Shown here piece after piece: positions 9,024-17,523 of a DNA stretch of 58,473 nucleotides. Each line of letters begins with the position of its first letter. The stretch's first letter is position 1. Both the position numbers and the translations under genes were made by a program. The stretch spans positions 1-58,473 of the forward strand of contig NZ_JAGGOO010000019.1 in the NCBI RefSeq assembly GCF_018614415.1, read 5' to 3'. The DNA is from Streptomyces sp. ISL-12 (lineage in GTDB: Bacteria > Actinomycetota > Actinomycetes > Streptomycetales > Streptomycetaceae). A model generated the notes under the pieces. That model made no database searches. It worked only from the letters and a program-made list of their open reading frames with translations, and was not told the origin of the DNA.

Positions 9024-10166
9024 GTGAGCAGCAGCACGGCGTCTACACGGGGAGCCCGGATGATCGAAACGCCGTCCCTGGTGGACCAGTACTGCCACGG
9101 CGTCCTCCGGACAGAGCTGGGCCTCGGCACCTTCGAGGCCCAGCTCGGCCGCACCGAGGGTCCGCCCGCCCCGGGCACCACCCTGTTCGACACCCAGACC
9201 GGGTTCGCCGTACGCCGCTGGTGTCCGCCCCTGCTCGGCCTGGAACCGCACTGCCCGCCGGCCCGCTATCTGGCCCGGCGCCGCGAACTGGGCGTCCTGG
9301 AGGCGGACCGCAAGCTGCTGCGCGGCAGCGGTATCACCACGTACCTGGTCGACACGGGGCTGCCCGGCGACCTCACCGGTCCGGCCGAGCTGGCCTCGGC
9401 CGCCGACGCCGACGCCCACGAGATCGTGCGGCTCGAACCGCTGGCCGAACAGGTGGCCGACACCTCCGGCACGGTGGAGTCCTTCCTCGCCAACCTCGCC
9501 GAGGCGGTGCACGGCGCCGCCGCCCACGCCGTCGCCTTCACCTCGGTGGCGGGCGTCCGGCACGGCCTCGCGCTGGCGCCCGAGCCGCCGGAGCCGGGCG
9601 AGGTGCGCGGCGCCGCCGGACGCTGGCTGGCCGGACGCCGGGCCGGCGGCGAGCTGAGCGACCCGGTGCTGCTGCGCCACCTGCTGTGGATCGCCGTCGC
9701 CTCGGGACGGCCGCTCCAGCTCCACGCGGGGCTCGGCGAGCCCGGCCCGCACACCGACCGCACCGACCCGGTGCTGCTCACCGGCTTCGTCCGGGCCACC
9801 GCCGGCCTCGGCACCGACCTCGTCCTGCTGCACGGCTACCCGTACCACCGGCACGCCGCCCACCTCGCCGGTGCCTTCTCGCACGTGTACGCCGACTCGG
9901 GCGCCGCCCTGGTCCGTACCGGCGCCCGCGCCGCCACCGTCCTCGCCGAGATTCTGGAGCTGGCCCCCTTCGGCAAGATCCTCTTCTCCAGCGGCGGCGG
10001 GGGCCTGCCCGAGCTGCACGTGGTGGGCGCCCGGCTGTTCCGCGAGGCGCTCGGCCGGGTGCTCGGCACCTGGGTGACCGAGGGGGCGTGGTCCCTGGCG
10101 GACGCGCAGCGGGTGGCGGGGATGATCGCAGCGGGGAACGCGGTGCGGGTGTACGGCTTGGCGTGA
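9024..10166 (+). CDS. Amidohydrolase-like protein
   Basis: A 380-residue protein that I place in the amidohydrolase/FluG-like group of TIM-barrel metal hydrolases. Support: an N-terminal segment around SLVDQYCHGVL, a central LQLHAGLGEPGPH (metal-ligand type His), LVLLHGYPYHRHAAHLA, and a late segment ILFSSGGGGLPELHVVGARLFREAL. In canonical members the HxH at the start of strand 1 and the Asp near SSD are metal ligands; here the first reads YCHG and the last SSGGG lacks the Asp, so catalytic competence is uncertain. The substrate is not deducible. It converges on ctaA, and its last codons are repeated just downstream. Confidence 0.7.
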   Translation: MSSSTASTRGARMIETPSLVDQYCHGVLRTELGLGTFEAQLGRTEGPPAPGTTLFDTQTGFAVRRWCPPLLGLEPHCPPARYLARRRELGVLEADRKLLRGSGITTYLVDTGLPGDLTGPAELASAADADAHEIVRLEPLAEQVADTSGTVESFLANLAEAVHGAAAHAVAFTSVAGVRHGLALAPEPPEPGEVRGAAGRWLAGRRAGGELSDPVLLRHLLWIAVASGRPLQLHAGLGEPGPHTDRTDPVLLTGFVRATAGLGTDLVLLHGYPYHRHAAHLAGAFSHVYADSGAALVRTGARAATVLAEILELAPFGKILFSSGGGGLPELHVVGARLFREALGRVLGTWVTEGAWSLADAQRVAGMIAAGNAVRVYGLA

Positions 10167-10207
10167 GCCCGGGGCGGACCTCGGTGTACGGCCTGAAGTG
10201 AGCCGGG
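10148..10207 (+). repeat. Duplicated 3' end of the amidohydrolase gene
   Basis: The last codons and stop of the amidohydrolase gene (10148-10172, GGTGTACGGCTTGGCGTGAG) recur 35 bp downstream (10183-10206, GGTGTACGGCCTGAAGTGAG) with about 20 of 24 bases matching. The offset is not a multiple of three, so the second VYGL-stop is out of frame and not translated as part of the gene. Confidence 0.6.
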
Positions 10208-11215
10208 TCAGGCCCGGGTGAGCGCGGCTTCCGTCGCCGGGCCGGGCACCGGGGCGTCCTCCCGCGGCCGCTCGCGCAGCGCCAGCAGGACGCGCAGGGC
10301 GCCGATCCACACCAGACACGAGCCGACCATGTGCAGGCCGACCAGGACCTCGGGCAGGTCGGTGAAGTACTGCACATAGCCGATGACGCCCTGCGCCAGC
10401 AGGATCAGGAACAGGTCCCGGGTGCGGGCCAGCGGCCCCTGGGGCGCGTCGACCGCCTTCAGCACGAACCACAGGGCGAAGGTCAGCGTCACCACGATCC
10501 ACGCCAGCACGGCGTGCGCCTTGGACACCGTCTCCCAGTCCAGCGGCATGCGCGGGACCTCGCTGGAGTCGCCCGCGTGCGGGCCGGCGCCGGTGACCAC
10601 CGTGCCGACCGCGATCAGCAGCACGGAGACGACGACGAGCACCCACACCAGCTGCTGGACGGACGTGCCGGTCAGGGGGCGCGGTGCCGCGTCGCCCTCC
10701 CGGGTGCGCTGCCACATCACGGTCGCGACCGCGATCAGCGCGGTGGACAGCAGGAAGTGGGCGGCGACGGTGTACGGGTTCAGACCGACCAGGACGACGA
10801 TGCCGCCGAGGATCGCGTTGCCCATCACGACCCAGAACTGCGCCCAGCCCAGCCGGGTCAGCGAGCGCCGGTACGGCTTCTCGGACCGGGCGGCGATGAT
10901 CGCCCAGCCGACCGCCGCGCACAGCACATAGGTCAGCAGCCGGTTGCCGAACTCGATGATGCCGTGGAAGCCCATCTCGCTGGTGGTGGTGAGCGACTCG
11001 TCCGTGCACTTGGGCCAGGTCGGGCAGCCCAGGCCCGAGCCGGTCAGGCGCACGGCGCCGCCGGTGCCGACGATGATCACCGACATCACGAGGGCGGACA
11101 GCGCCGACCGCTGGACGGTGCGGGGCTGCGGGGTCCAGCGCGCGGCGATGAAGGCGAGCGGGTTGCGCACGGCGGCTGCGAGGTCGTCGCGGGTCACGTT
11201 TGGCACGCGGTCCAT
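10208..11215 (-). CDS. ctaA: Haem A synthase
   Basis: A 335-residue membrane protein of the COX15/CtaA family, which oxidises haem O to haem A. Eight hydrophobic segments are visible. Key features: the extracellular cysteine pair in SGLGCPTWPKC, the haem-ligand regions MGFHGIIEFGNR, NPYTVAAHFLLS, SKAHAVLAW and EVLVGLHMVGS. I start at ATG 11215 (MDRVPNVTRDD) because it matches the usual N-terminus; a GTG at 11236 is also in frame. It lies 46 bp downstream of the ABC permease gene on the same strand, so cotranscription with the exporter is possible. Confidence 0.92.
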   Translation of the reverse strand: MDRVPNVTRDDLAAAVRNPLAFIAARWTPQPRTVQRSALSALVMSVIIVGTGGAVRLTGSGLGCPTWPKCTDESLTTTSEMGFHGIIEFGNRLLTYVLCAAVGWAIIAARSEKPYRRSLTRLGWAQFWVVMGNAILGGIVVLVGLNPYTVAAHFLLSTALIAVATVMWQRTREGDAAPRPLTGTSVQQLVWVLVVVSVLLIAVGTVVTGAGPHAGDSSEVPRMPLDWETVSKAHAVLAWIVVTLTFALWFVLKAVDAPQGPLARTRDLFLILLAQGVIGYVQYFTDLPEVLVGLHMVGSCLVWIGALRVLLALRERPREDAPVPGPATEAALTRA

Positions 11216-11261
11216 CGTAGGGGGCCGCTTGTGCACGCGTTCACGAGGGTCCGGCTCCGTC

Positions 11262-12029
11262 TCATTCCCAGCGGAAGAACTTCCCCGCCGCGCCCAGGGC
11301 CACGACCGCCCATACGGCGAGGATCCCCAGGTCGGCCCAGGGCATCCCGGCCCCGTGCTGGAGCACGTCCCGCAGCCCGTCGGAGAGCGCGGAGATGGGC
11401 AGCAGGCCCAGGACGCTCTGCGCGGCGTCGGGGAACTTGTCCAGCGGCACGATCACGCCGCCGCCCACCAGCAGCAGCAGGAAGACGAGGTTGGCGGCGG
11501 CCAGCGTCGCCTCGGCCTTCAGGGTGCCGGCCATGAGCAGGCCGAGGCCGGAGAAGGCCGCCGTCCCGAGCACCAGCAGGAGGAGCACGGCGAACGGGTT
11601 GCCGTGCGGCGACCAGCCCAGCGCGAACGCGATCACCGTGAGCAGGACGACCTGGAGTACCTCCGTGACCAGCACGGACAGGGTCTTGGCGGTCATCAGG
11701 CCCCAGCGGGGCAGCGGCGAGGACGCCAGCCGCTTCAGCACTCCGTACCGGCGTTCGAAGCCGGTGGCGATGGCCTGCCCCGTGAACGCCGTCGACATCA
11801 CGGCGAGCGCGAGGATGCCGGGGGCGAGGAAGTCGACGGCCTCGCCCGCGCCGGTGTCGATGATGTCCACCGTGCTGAACAGCGCCAGCAGCAGCGTCGG
11901 GATGATCACCGTCAGCAGCAGCTGCTCGCCGTTGCGCAGCAGCATCTTCGTCTCCAGGACGGCCTGGGCGGCGATCATGCGGGGCAGGGGCGCGGCACCG
12001 GGCTTCGGGGTGTAGAGGCCGGTGGTCAT
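11262..12029 (-). CDS. ABC-2 type transporter permease
   Basis: A 255-residue integral membrane protein with about six hydrophobic segments, of the ABC-2/DrrB type used for drug, lipid or antibiotic export. The conserved segment ATGFERRYGVLKRLASSPLPRW after the second membrane segment is characteristic. Its ATG at 12029 and ribosome binding site (AAGGAG, 8 bases upstream) lie inside a duplicated copy of the ATPase gene's 3' end. It pairs with the upstream ATPase; the cargo cannot be inferred. Confidence 0.88.
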   Translation of the reverse strand: MTTGLYTPKPGAAPLPRMIAAQAVLETKMLLRNGEQLLLTVIIPTLLLALFSTVDIIDTGAGEAVDFLAPGILALAVMSTAFTGQAIATGFERRYGVLKRLASSPLPRWGLMTAKTLSVLVTEVLQVVLLTVIAFALGWSPHGNPFAVLLLLVLGTAAFSGLGLLMAGTLKAEATLAAANLVFLLLLVGGGVIVPLDKFPDAAQSVLGLLPISALSDGLRDVLQHGAGMPWADLGILAVWAVVALGAAGKFFRWE

Positions 12030-12150
12030 GAGCGCAGCTCCTTGCCGGTGAGTTCCAGGCTGTGTCTTCCCGGGGGACGACCCCCGGACCCCCGGCAGGT
12101 CCCCGTGCGGGCCGGAATCATGAGCGCAGCTCCTTGCCGGTCAGCTCCAG
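12026..12150 (-). repeat. 33-bp duplication of the ATPase 3' end flanking a hairpin insert
   Basis: Bases 12118-12150 encode the last residues (LTGKELRS) and stop of the ATPase. Bases 12026-12058 repeat them with 31 of 33 identical at a 92-bp offset. The downstream copy includes TCATGA, in which the permease ATG sits. Between them (12059-12117) is a GC-rich insert with a hairpin CCGGGGG-ACGA-CCCCCGG at 12070-12087. The simplest history is an ancestral ATGA overlap split by an insertion with target duplication or by a tandem duplication. Confidence 0.75.
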
Positions 12151-13041
12151 AAAGACGTCCTCCAGGGTGTGCCGTTCCACCGAGATCCGGTCCGGCATCA
12201 CCCCGTGCTGGGCGCACCAGGACGTCACCGTCGCCAGCAGCTGCGGGTCTATCTTGCCGGTGACCCGGTAGGCGCCCGGTGTCAGTTCGGCCGCCGAGGA
12301 GTCGGCCGGGAGCGCCTTGAGCAGGCTCGCCACGTCCAGGCCGGGACGGCCGGTGAAGCGCAGGGTGTTCTCGGCGCCGCCGCGGCACAGCTCCTCGGGT
12401 GAGCTCTGGGCGATCACCCGGCCCGCGTCGATGATCGCGACGTCGTCGGCGAGCTGCTCGGCCTCGTCCATGTGGTGCGTGGTCAGGATCACCGAGACGC
12501 CGTCGGCGCGCAGGTCCCGGACCAGGTCCCAGGTGGCGCGGCGGGCCTGCGGGTCCAGGCCGGCGGTGGGCTCGTCCAGGAAGACCAGCTCCGGGCGCCC
12601 CACCACGGCCATCGCCAGCGCGAGCCGCTGCTGCTGGCCGCCGGAGAGCCGGCGGTAGGCGGTCCGGCCGCAGGAGCCGAGGCCCAGGCGTTCGATCAGG
12701 GCGGGCACGTCCAGCGGGTGCGCGTGCAGCCTGGCTACGTGGCGGAGCATCTCGTCGGCGCGGGCACCGGAGTAGACGCCGCCGGACTGGAGCATCACGC
12801 CGATGCGGGGCCGCAGCTCCGCGGCCTGGCGCCGGGGGTCGAGGCCCAGGACGCGCACCGTGCCGGAATCCGGCCCGCGGTACCCCTCGCAGGTCTCGAC
12901 CGTGGTCGTCTTGCCCGCCCCGTTGGGACCGAGGACGGCGGTCACGCCCGCCCGGGCCACCAGGTCGAGGCCGTCCACCGCGGTCTTCGTGCCGTACCGC
13001 TTCACCAGGGCCTGGACCTGGACCACGGGCTCGCTTCGCAT
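12118..13041 (-). CDS. ABC transporter ATP-binding protein (DrrA-like)
   Basis: A 307-residue ATPase. Walker A is GPNGAGKTT (about residues 38-46), the signature is RRLSGGQQQRLAL, Walker B is LVFLDEPTAGLD, and the H-loop is TTHHMDEAE. A C-terminal extension of about 80 residues ends with LEDVFLELTGKELRS, the usual C-terminus of DrrA/CcmA-type exporters. It partners the permease downstream. The gap of 88 bp between them arose through the duplication described at 12026-12150. Confidence 0.92.
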   Translation of the reverse strand: MRSEPVVQVQALVKRYGTKTAVDGLDLVARAGVTAVLGPNGAGKTTTVETCEGYRGPDSGTVRVLGLDPRRQAAELRPRIGVMLQSGGVYSGARADEMLRHVARLHAHPLDVPALIERLGLGSCGRTAYRRLSGGQQQRLALAMAVVGRPELVFLDEPTAGLDPQARRATWDLVRDLRADGVSVILTTHHMDEAEQLADDVAIIDAGRVIAQSSPEELCRGGAENTLRFTGRPGLDVASLLKALPADSSAAELTPGAYRVTGKIDPQLLATVTSWCAQHGVMPDRISVERHTLEDVFLELTGKELRS

Positions 13042-13153
13042 GGGTCACGAGTCTAGGGAGGCGCGCGGGGGCCCGGGCGCGGGGGTGCGCGATGTCCTCC
13101 GCACGGGGAGGGTGCGGGGCCGGTGGCGGGGTCCGCGATCCGACCGGAGGGGT

Positions 13154-13966
13154 TCAGGCGCGGCGGTACGCGGTCTCCTCCTCGCGGGGACGGTGCAGCG
13201 CCAGCCACCGCTCGGCGTAGGCCACCGCGTCCGCCACCGGGAACAGGCGCGCGTCGGCCGCGCCGACCGTGCCGCGTACGACGGGCCGGTCCCGTTCGAA
13301 GTCGTGCCCCAGTTCGTCGAACCGGTCCGAGGTGATCGACACCTCCGTCACCCGCTCCCAGCCGTACGGACCGGGGCGGCCCACCTCGACGAGCGGGGCG
13401 GGTATGCGGTACTCGGCCAGGTGGAAGGCGGTGCAGGAGGCGTAGCCGGCGCCCAGGAGGAGGACCCGGGCGCCGAGCCGCTCCAGGGTGGCGAGGGGGC
13501 TGCGCTCGCCGAGCCGGCAGTCCGTGGCGTGGTCCGCGACGACCTCGGCGGCGCGCGGGCCGACGGCCGCGAACGACGTCTGCGGATGGGCGCTGCGCAG
13601 GGCGCCCGGCCAGGTCCGTACGGTCTCCGGGACCACGCCGACGCCGCGGGCGGGGGTGGTGCGCGGGTCGTACGGGGGCATGGCGGTGCGGATGGCGGGC
13701 CACCACTCGGCGGGCACCGGCGGGTTCTCCCACAGGGCCGGGTCGGAGAGGTCGGCGGTCTGGGTCGGCACGACCAGGGTGCCGTCCGGGCCGAGGGCGT
13801 CCAGGAGTCCCTGGACCACGGCCACGGCACCGCCGCACACCCAGCCGAGGGAGCGCAGCGAGGAGTGGGCCAGGAGGATCTCGCCGGAGCGCACGCCGAG
13901 GGCGCGCAGTTCGCCGGCGAGGGTGCCTCGGGTGACGAGTGGGCCGGTGGGAGGGGGTGCGGACAT
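13154..13966 (-). CDS. Aminoglycoside N(3)-acetyltransferase family protein
   Basis: A 270-residue member of the antibiotic_NAT (AAC(3)) family, which uses acetyl-CoA to acetylate an amino group. Conserved segments: LLAHSSLRSLGWVCGGAVAV, LGPDGTLVVPTQTADLSDP, and LLLGAGYASCTAFHLAE, where the catalytic/CoA-binding residues of the family cluster. Whether it acts on an aminoglycoside or another amine is unknown. Many Streptomyces carry chromosomal members without a linked antibiotic cluster, and none is visible here. A 6-1-6 palindrome lies about 50 bp upstream of its ATG. Confidence 0.85.
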   Translation of the reverse strand: MSAPPPTGPLVTRGTLAGELRALGVRSGEILLAHSSLRSLGWVCGGAVAVVQGLLDALGPDGTLVVPTQTADLSDPALWENPPVPAEWWPAIRTAMPPYDPRTTPARGVGVVPETVRTWPGALRSAHPQTSFAAVGPRAAEVVADHATDCRLGERSPLATLERLGARVLLLGAGYASCTAFHLAEYRIPAPLVEVGRPGPYGWERVTEVSITSDRFDELGHDFERDRPVVRGTVGAADARLFPVADAVAYAERWLALHRPREEETAYRRA

Positions 13967-14013
13967 GCTGGCGAGTGTCCCCGAGGGGGCCGGGAGGCGC
14001 TACCGTTTTTGAT

Positions 14014-14026
14014 CGATCAGTGATCG
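14014..14026. promoter_or_regulatory. Palindrome upstream of the acetyltransferase gene
   Basis: CGATCA and TGATCG separated by one base form a perfect 13-bp inverted repeat inside a locally AT-rich patch. It lies 48-60 bp upstream of the AAC(3)-family start at 13966, in the -10/-35 zone expected for a leftward promoter. The binding protein is unknown. Confidence 0.4.
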
Positions 14027-14041
14027 TTTCCGCAGGTCAGA

Positions 14042-14055
14042 TTAGGTACACCTAA
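14042..14055. promoter_or_regulatory. TTAGGT-N2-ACCTAA palindrome between aac and sufR
   Basis: Perfect 6-bp arms with a 2-bp centre. Its arms equal those of the actinobacterial iron box (DmdR/IdeR), but the iron box spaces them by 7 bp, so this is not a canonical site. It is 72-85 bp upstream of the sufR start. Confidence 0.4.
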
Positions 14056-14090
14056 GTGACGCACGGCACCGTCGGGGGTCCTGGCGTGGC

Positions 14091-14129
14091 TTGCCGGGGT
14101 CGGAAGAATTACGCAACAATGGCGTTGTG
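14091..14129 (+). promoter_or_regulatory. suf operon promoter with SufR-type operator
   Basis: TTGCCG (14091-14096) and AACAAT (14115-14120) are separated by 18 bp, which puts transcription start at about 14127, the GTG start codon itself. Overlapping the -10 and the start is CAAC-N6-GTTG at 14114-14127. I recall CAAC-N6-GTTG as the SufR motif reported for Streptomyces avermitilis. No Shine-Dalgarno sequence precedes the GTG, so the transcript is probably leaderless and repressed by SufR occupying the -10. Confidence 0.75.
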
Positions 14130-14858
14130 AAATACGTCGGCGAGGTGCCCCACGAGGAGCTCGCGACCGGTGAGCGCTCCACGCGCAACCGCGTCGCGCG
14201 GTCCATCCTGGACCACGGACCGTCGACCGTCGCCGAGCTGGCCGGCCGCCTCGGCCTCACCCAGGCCGCCGTCCGTCGCCACCTCGACGCGCTGACCGCG
14301 GACAACGTCGTGGAGCCCCGCGACCGCCGCGTCTACGGCACGCGCACGCGCGGGCGGCCCGCGAAGGCGTTCGCGCTGACCGACTGCGGCCGGGACGCCT
14401 TCGACCAGTCCTACGACAAGCTGGCCGTGGACGCGCTGCGCTGGATCGCCGAGCGCGAGGGCGGGGAGCAGGCGGTCGCCGCCTTCGCCCGCGCCCGGAT
14501 CGCCGCCCAGAGCGGCGCGTACCGCAAGGCCGTCGAGGCGGCGCCCCCGGAGCGGCGGGCGGAAGCGCTGGCCAAGGCCCTGAGCGCGGACGGGTACGCT
14601 GCCACCGCGCGCAGCGCTCCCCACCCCCAGCAGGGGGAGCAGCTCTGCCAGCACCACTGCCCGGTCGCCCACGCCGCCGAGAAGTTTCCGCAGCTGTGCG
14701 AGGCCGAGACGGAATTTTTCGCCGAGCTGCTCGGTACTCACGTACAGCGGCTGGCGACCATCGCGCACGGCGACGGCGTCTGCACGACGTTCATTCCGAA
14801 GACTTCCAAGACCACCGACAACGCATCCGTAAGCACGGCCGGGAGGAACCCCGCATGA
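14127..14858 (+). CDS. sufR: Iron-sulfur cluster-sensing repressor SufR
   Basis: A 243-residue regulator with an N-terminal winged helix-turn-helix (residues 22-65, [21 protein letters not shown]). The C-terminal half has cysteines at 174, 178, 191 and 219; the C-x3-C-x12-C spacing is that expected of the [Fe-S] ligands in Streptomyces SufR. Cluster-loaded SufR represses the suf operon, including itself. The GTG start at 14127 coincides with the predicted transcription start and with the operator's right half. Its stop overlaps the sufB start (ATGA). Confidence 0.92.
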   Translation: MKYVGEVPHEELATGERSTRNRVARSILDHGPSTVAELAGRLGLTQAAVRRHLDALTADNVVEPRDRRVYGTRTRGRPAKAFALTDCGRDAFDQSYDKLAVDALRWIAEREGGEQAVAAFARARIAAQSGAYRKAVEAAPPERRAEALAKALSADGYAATARSAPHPQQGEQLCQHHCPVAHAAEKFPQLCEAETEFFAELLGTHVQRLATIAHGDGVCTTFIPKTSKTTDNASVSTAGRNPA

Positions 14859-16276
14859 CTCTCCCCACGGAGACTGCCCACCCTGAGCTCGACGGCCTGG
14901 GCAAGTACGAATACGGCTGGGCCGACTCCGACACGGCCGGCGCCTCTGCGAAGCGCGGCATCGACGAGGACGTCGTCCGCGACATCTCCGCCAAGAAGTC
15001 CGAGCCGGAGTGGATGACCAAGCTCCGCCTCAAGGGCCTGAAGCTGTTCGAGAAGAAGCCCATGCCGAACTGGGGCTCGGACCTCTCCGGCATCGACTTC
15101 GACAACATCAAGTACTTCGTGCGCTCCACGGAGAAGCAGGCGGAGTCCTGGGAGGACCTGCCCGAGGACATCAAGAACACGTACGACAAGCTCGGCATCC
15201 CGGAGGCGGAGAAGCAGCGCCTCGTGGCCGGTGTCGCGGCCCAGTACGAGTCCGAGGTCGTCTACCACCAGATCCGCGAGGACCTGGAGGAGCAGGGCGT
15301 CATCTTCCTGGACACCGACACCGCGCTCAAGGAGCACCCGGAGCTCTTCAAGGAGTACTTCGGCACCGTCATCCCGGTCGGCGACAACAAGTTCGCGTCG
15401 CTGAACAGCGCCGTGTGGTCCGGCGGCTCCTTCATCTACGTCCCGCCGGGCGTGCACGTGGAGATCCCGCTCCAGGCCTACTTCCGGATCAACACCGAGA
15501 ACATGGGTCAGTTCGAGCGGACCCTGATCATCGTCGACGAGGGTGCCTACGTGCACTACGTCGAGGGCTGCACGGCGCCGATCTACAAGTCGGACTCGCT
15601 GCACAGCGCCGTGGTCGAGATCATCGTCAAGAAGAACGCCCGCTGCCGCTACACGACCATCCAGAACTGGTCGAACAACGTCTACAACCTGGTCACCAAG
15701 CGCGCCGTGGCGTACGAGGGCGCGACCATGGAGTGGATCGACGGCAACATCGGCTCCAAGGTGACGATGAAGTACCCGGCCGTCTACCTGATGGGCGAGC
15801 ACGCCAAGGGCGAGACCCTGTCCATCGCCTTCGCGGGCGAGGGCCAGCACCAGGACGCCGGCGCCAAGATGGTCCACATGGCCCCGAACACGTCCTCCAA
15901 CATCGTCTCCAAGTCGGTGGCGCGCGGCGGCGGCCGTACCTCCTACCGCGGTCTGATCGAGATCGGCGAGGGCGCCCCGGGCGCCAAGTCCAACGTGCTG
16001 TGCGACGCGCTGCTGGTGGACACCATCTCCCGCTCCGACACCTACCCCTACGTGGACGTCCGCGAGGACGACGTGTCCATGGGCCACGAGGCGACCGTCT
16101 CCAAGGTCTCCGAGGACCAGCTCTTCTACCTGATGAGCCGCGGTCTGACCGAGTTCGAGGCGATGGCGATGATCGTGCGCGGCTTCGTCGAGCCGATCGC
16201 CAAGGAACTGCCGATGGAGTACGCCCTCGAACTCAACCGGCTGATCGAGCTGCAGATGGAAGGCGCGGTCGGCTGA
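14855..16276 (+). CDS. sufB: Fe-S cluster assembly scaffold SufB
   Basis: A 473-residue SufB, the scaffold subunit of the SufBC2D complex. The beta-helix core is highly recognisable: [22 protein letters not shown] is represented here by its YESEVVYH segment, followed by [21 protein letters not shown] and [20 protein letters not shown]. The conserved late cysteine is in [12 protein letters not shown]. It starts at ATG 14855 with GGAGG upstream and is coupled to sufR by a 4-bp overlap. Confidence 0.96.
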   Translation: MTLPTETAHPELDGLGKYEYGWADSDTAGASAKRGIDEDVVRDISAKKSEPEWMTKLRLKGLKLFEKKPMPNWGSDLSGIDFDNIKYFVRSTEKQAESWEDLPEDIKNTYDKLGIPEAEKQRLVAGVAAQYESEVVYHQIREDLEEQGVIFLDTDTALKEHPELFKEYFGTVIPVGDNKFASLNSAVWSGGSFIYVPPGVHVEIPLQAYFRINTENMGQFERTLIIVDEGAYVHYVEGCTAPIYKSDSLHSAVVEIIVKKNARCRYTTIQNWSNNVYNLVTKRAVAYEGATMEWIDGNIGSKVTMKYPAVYLMGEHAKGETLSIAFAGEGQHQDAGAKMVHMAPNTSSNIVSKSVARGGGRTSYRGLIEIGEGAPGAKSNVLCDALLVDTISRSDTYPYVDVREDDVSMGHEATVSKVSEDQLFYLMSRGLTEFEAMAMIVRGFVEPIAKELPMEYALELNRLIELQMEGAVG

Positions 16277-16332
16277 CCCCCGCGCCGTACCGTCAAACCC
16301 TTACGTAACGGAAAGCGAGCACTACGACAGCC

Positions 16333-17523
16333 ATGGCTGAGGCTCAGAACATCCCGGTGGGAAGCACCACCGCCGGTGCGATCGCGGTGGCCGCCGAGGC
16401 CGACTCGACCGTCGCCACCCGCATGAGCGCGCCCCCGTCCTTCGACGTGGCCGACTTCCCGGTCCCGCACGGCCGGGAGGAGGAGTGGCGGTTCACCCCG
16501 CTGGAGCGGCTGCGCGGCCTGCACGACGGCACCGCGACCGCCTCCGGTGACGGCGTCAAGGCCGACATCGAGGCCCCCGCGGGCGTCACCGTCGAGACCG
16601 TCGGCCGGGACGACGCGCGGCTCGGCAAGGCCGGCACCCCGGTGGACCGGATCGCGGCCCAGGCGTACTCGGCGTTCGAGCAGGCCTCGGTCATCACCGT
16701 CCCCAAGGAGACGGTGCTCACCGAGCCCGTCCGCATCGCCGTGCACGGCCAGGGCGGGGTCGCCTACGCCCACCAGGTGATCGAGCTGGGCGCGTTCGCC
16801 GAAGCCGTGGTCGTCATCGACCACACCGGTGACGCGGTGCTCGCCGCCAACGTCGACTACGTCCTCGGCGACGGCGCCAAGCTCACCGTCGTCTCCGTCC
16901 AGGACTGGGACGACAAGGCCGTCCACGTCGCCCAGCACAACACGCTGATCGGCCGCGACGCCTCCTTCAAGTCGGTCGTCGTCACCTTCGGCGGCGACGT
17001 CGTCCGCCTGCACCCGCGCGTCACGTACGCCGGCCCCGGCGGCGAGGCCGAGCTGTTCGGCCTCTACTTCACCGACAAGGGCCAGCACCAGGAGCACCGC
17101 CTCCTGGTCGACCACAACGTGCCGCACTGCAAGTCCAACGTCGTCTACAAGGGCGCGCTCCAGGGCGACGACGCGCACGCGGTCTGGATCGGCGACGTGC
17201 TCATCGAGGCCAAGGCCGAGGGCACCGACACCTACGAGATGAACCGCAACCTCGTCCTCACCGACGGCGCCCGCGTCGACTCGGTCCCCAACCTGGAGAT
17301 CGAGACCGGCGAGATCGTCGGCGCCGGCCACGCCAGCGCCACCGGCCGCTTCGACGACGAGCAGCTCTTCTACCTGATGGCCCGCGGCATCCCCGAGCTG
17401 GACGCCCGCCGTCTGGTGGTCCGCGGCTTCTTCGCCGAACTGGTCCAGCAGATCGGTGTCCCGGACATCGAGGAGCGCCTGATCGCCAAGATCGAACAGG
17501 AGCTGGAGGCGTCGGTCGCATGA
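16333..17523 (+). CDS. sufD: Fe-S cluster assembly protein SufD
   Basis: A 396-residue SufD, partner of SufB and SufC. Features: REEEWRFTPLERLRG near the N-terminus, which is the shared SufD opening, the beta-helix core, and DHNVPHCKSNVVYKG containing the conserved His at the SufB-SufD interface. A gap of 56 bp separates it from sufB and carries a GGAAAG ribosome binding site. It overlaps the Rieske gene by 4 bp. Confidence 0.95.
   Translation: MAEAQNIPVGSTTAGAIAVAAEADSTVATRMSAPPSFDVADFPVPHGREEEWRFTPLERLRGLHDGTATASGDGVKADIEAPAGVTVETVGRDDARLGKAGTPVDRIAAQAYSAFEQASVITVPKETVLTEPVRIAVHGQGGVAYAHQVIELGAFAEAVVVIDHTGDAVLAANVDYVLGDGAKLTVVSVQDWDDKAVHVAQHNTLIGRDASFKSVVVTFGGDVVRLHPRVTYAGPGGEAELFGLYFTDKGQHQEHRLLVDHNVPHCKSNVVYKGALQGDDAHAVWIGDVLIEAKAEGTDTYEMNRNLVLTDGARVDSVPNLEIETGEIVGAGHASATGRFDDEQLFYLMARGIPELDARRLVVRGFFAELVQQIGVPDIEERLIAKIEQELEASVA

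Noticed and set aside
14042..14055. Annotating the palindrome as a canonical DmdR/IdeR iron box
   Set aside because: Arm sequence fits but the 2-bp spacer does not; kept as an unassigned palindrome.
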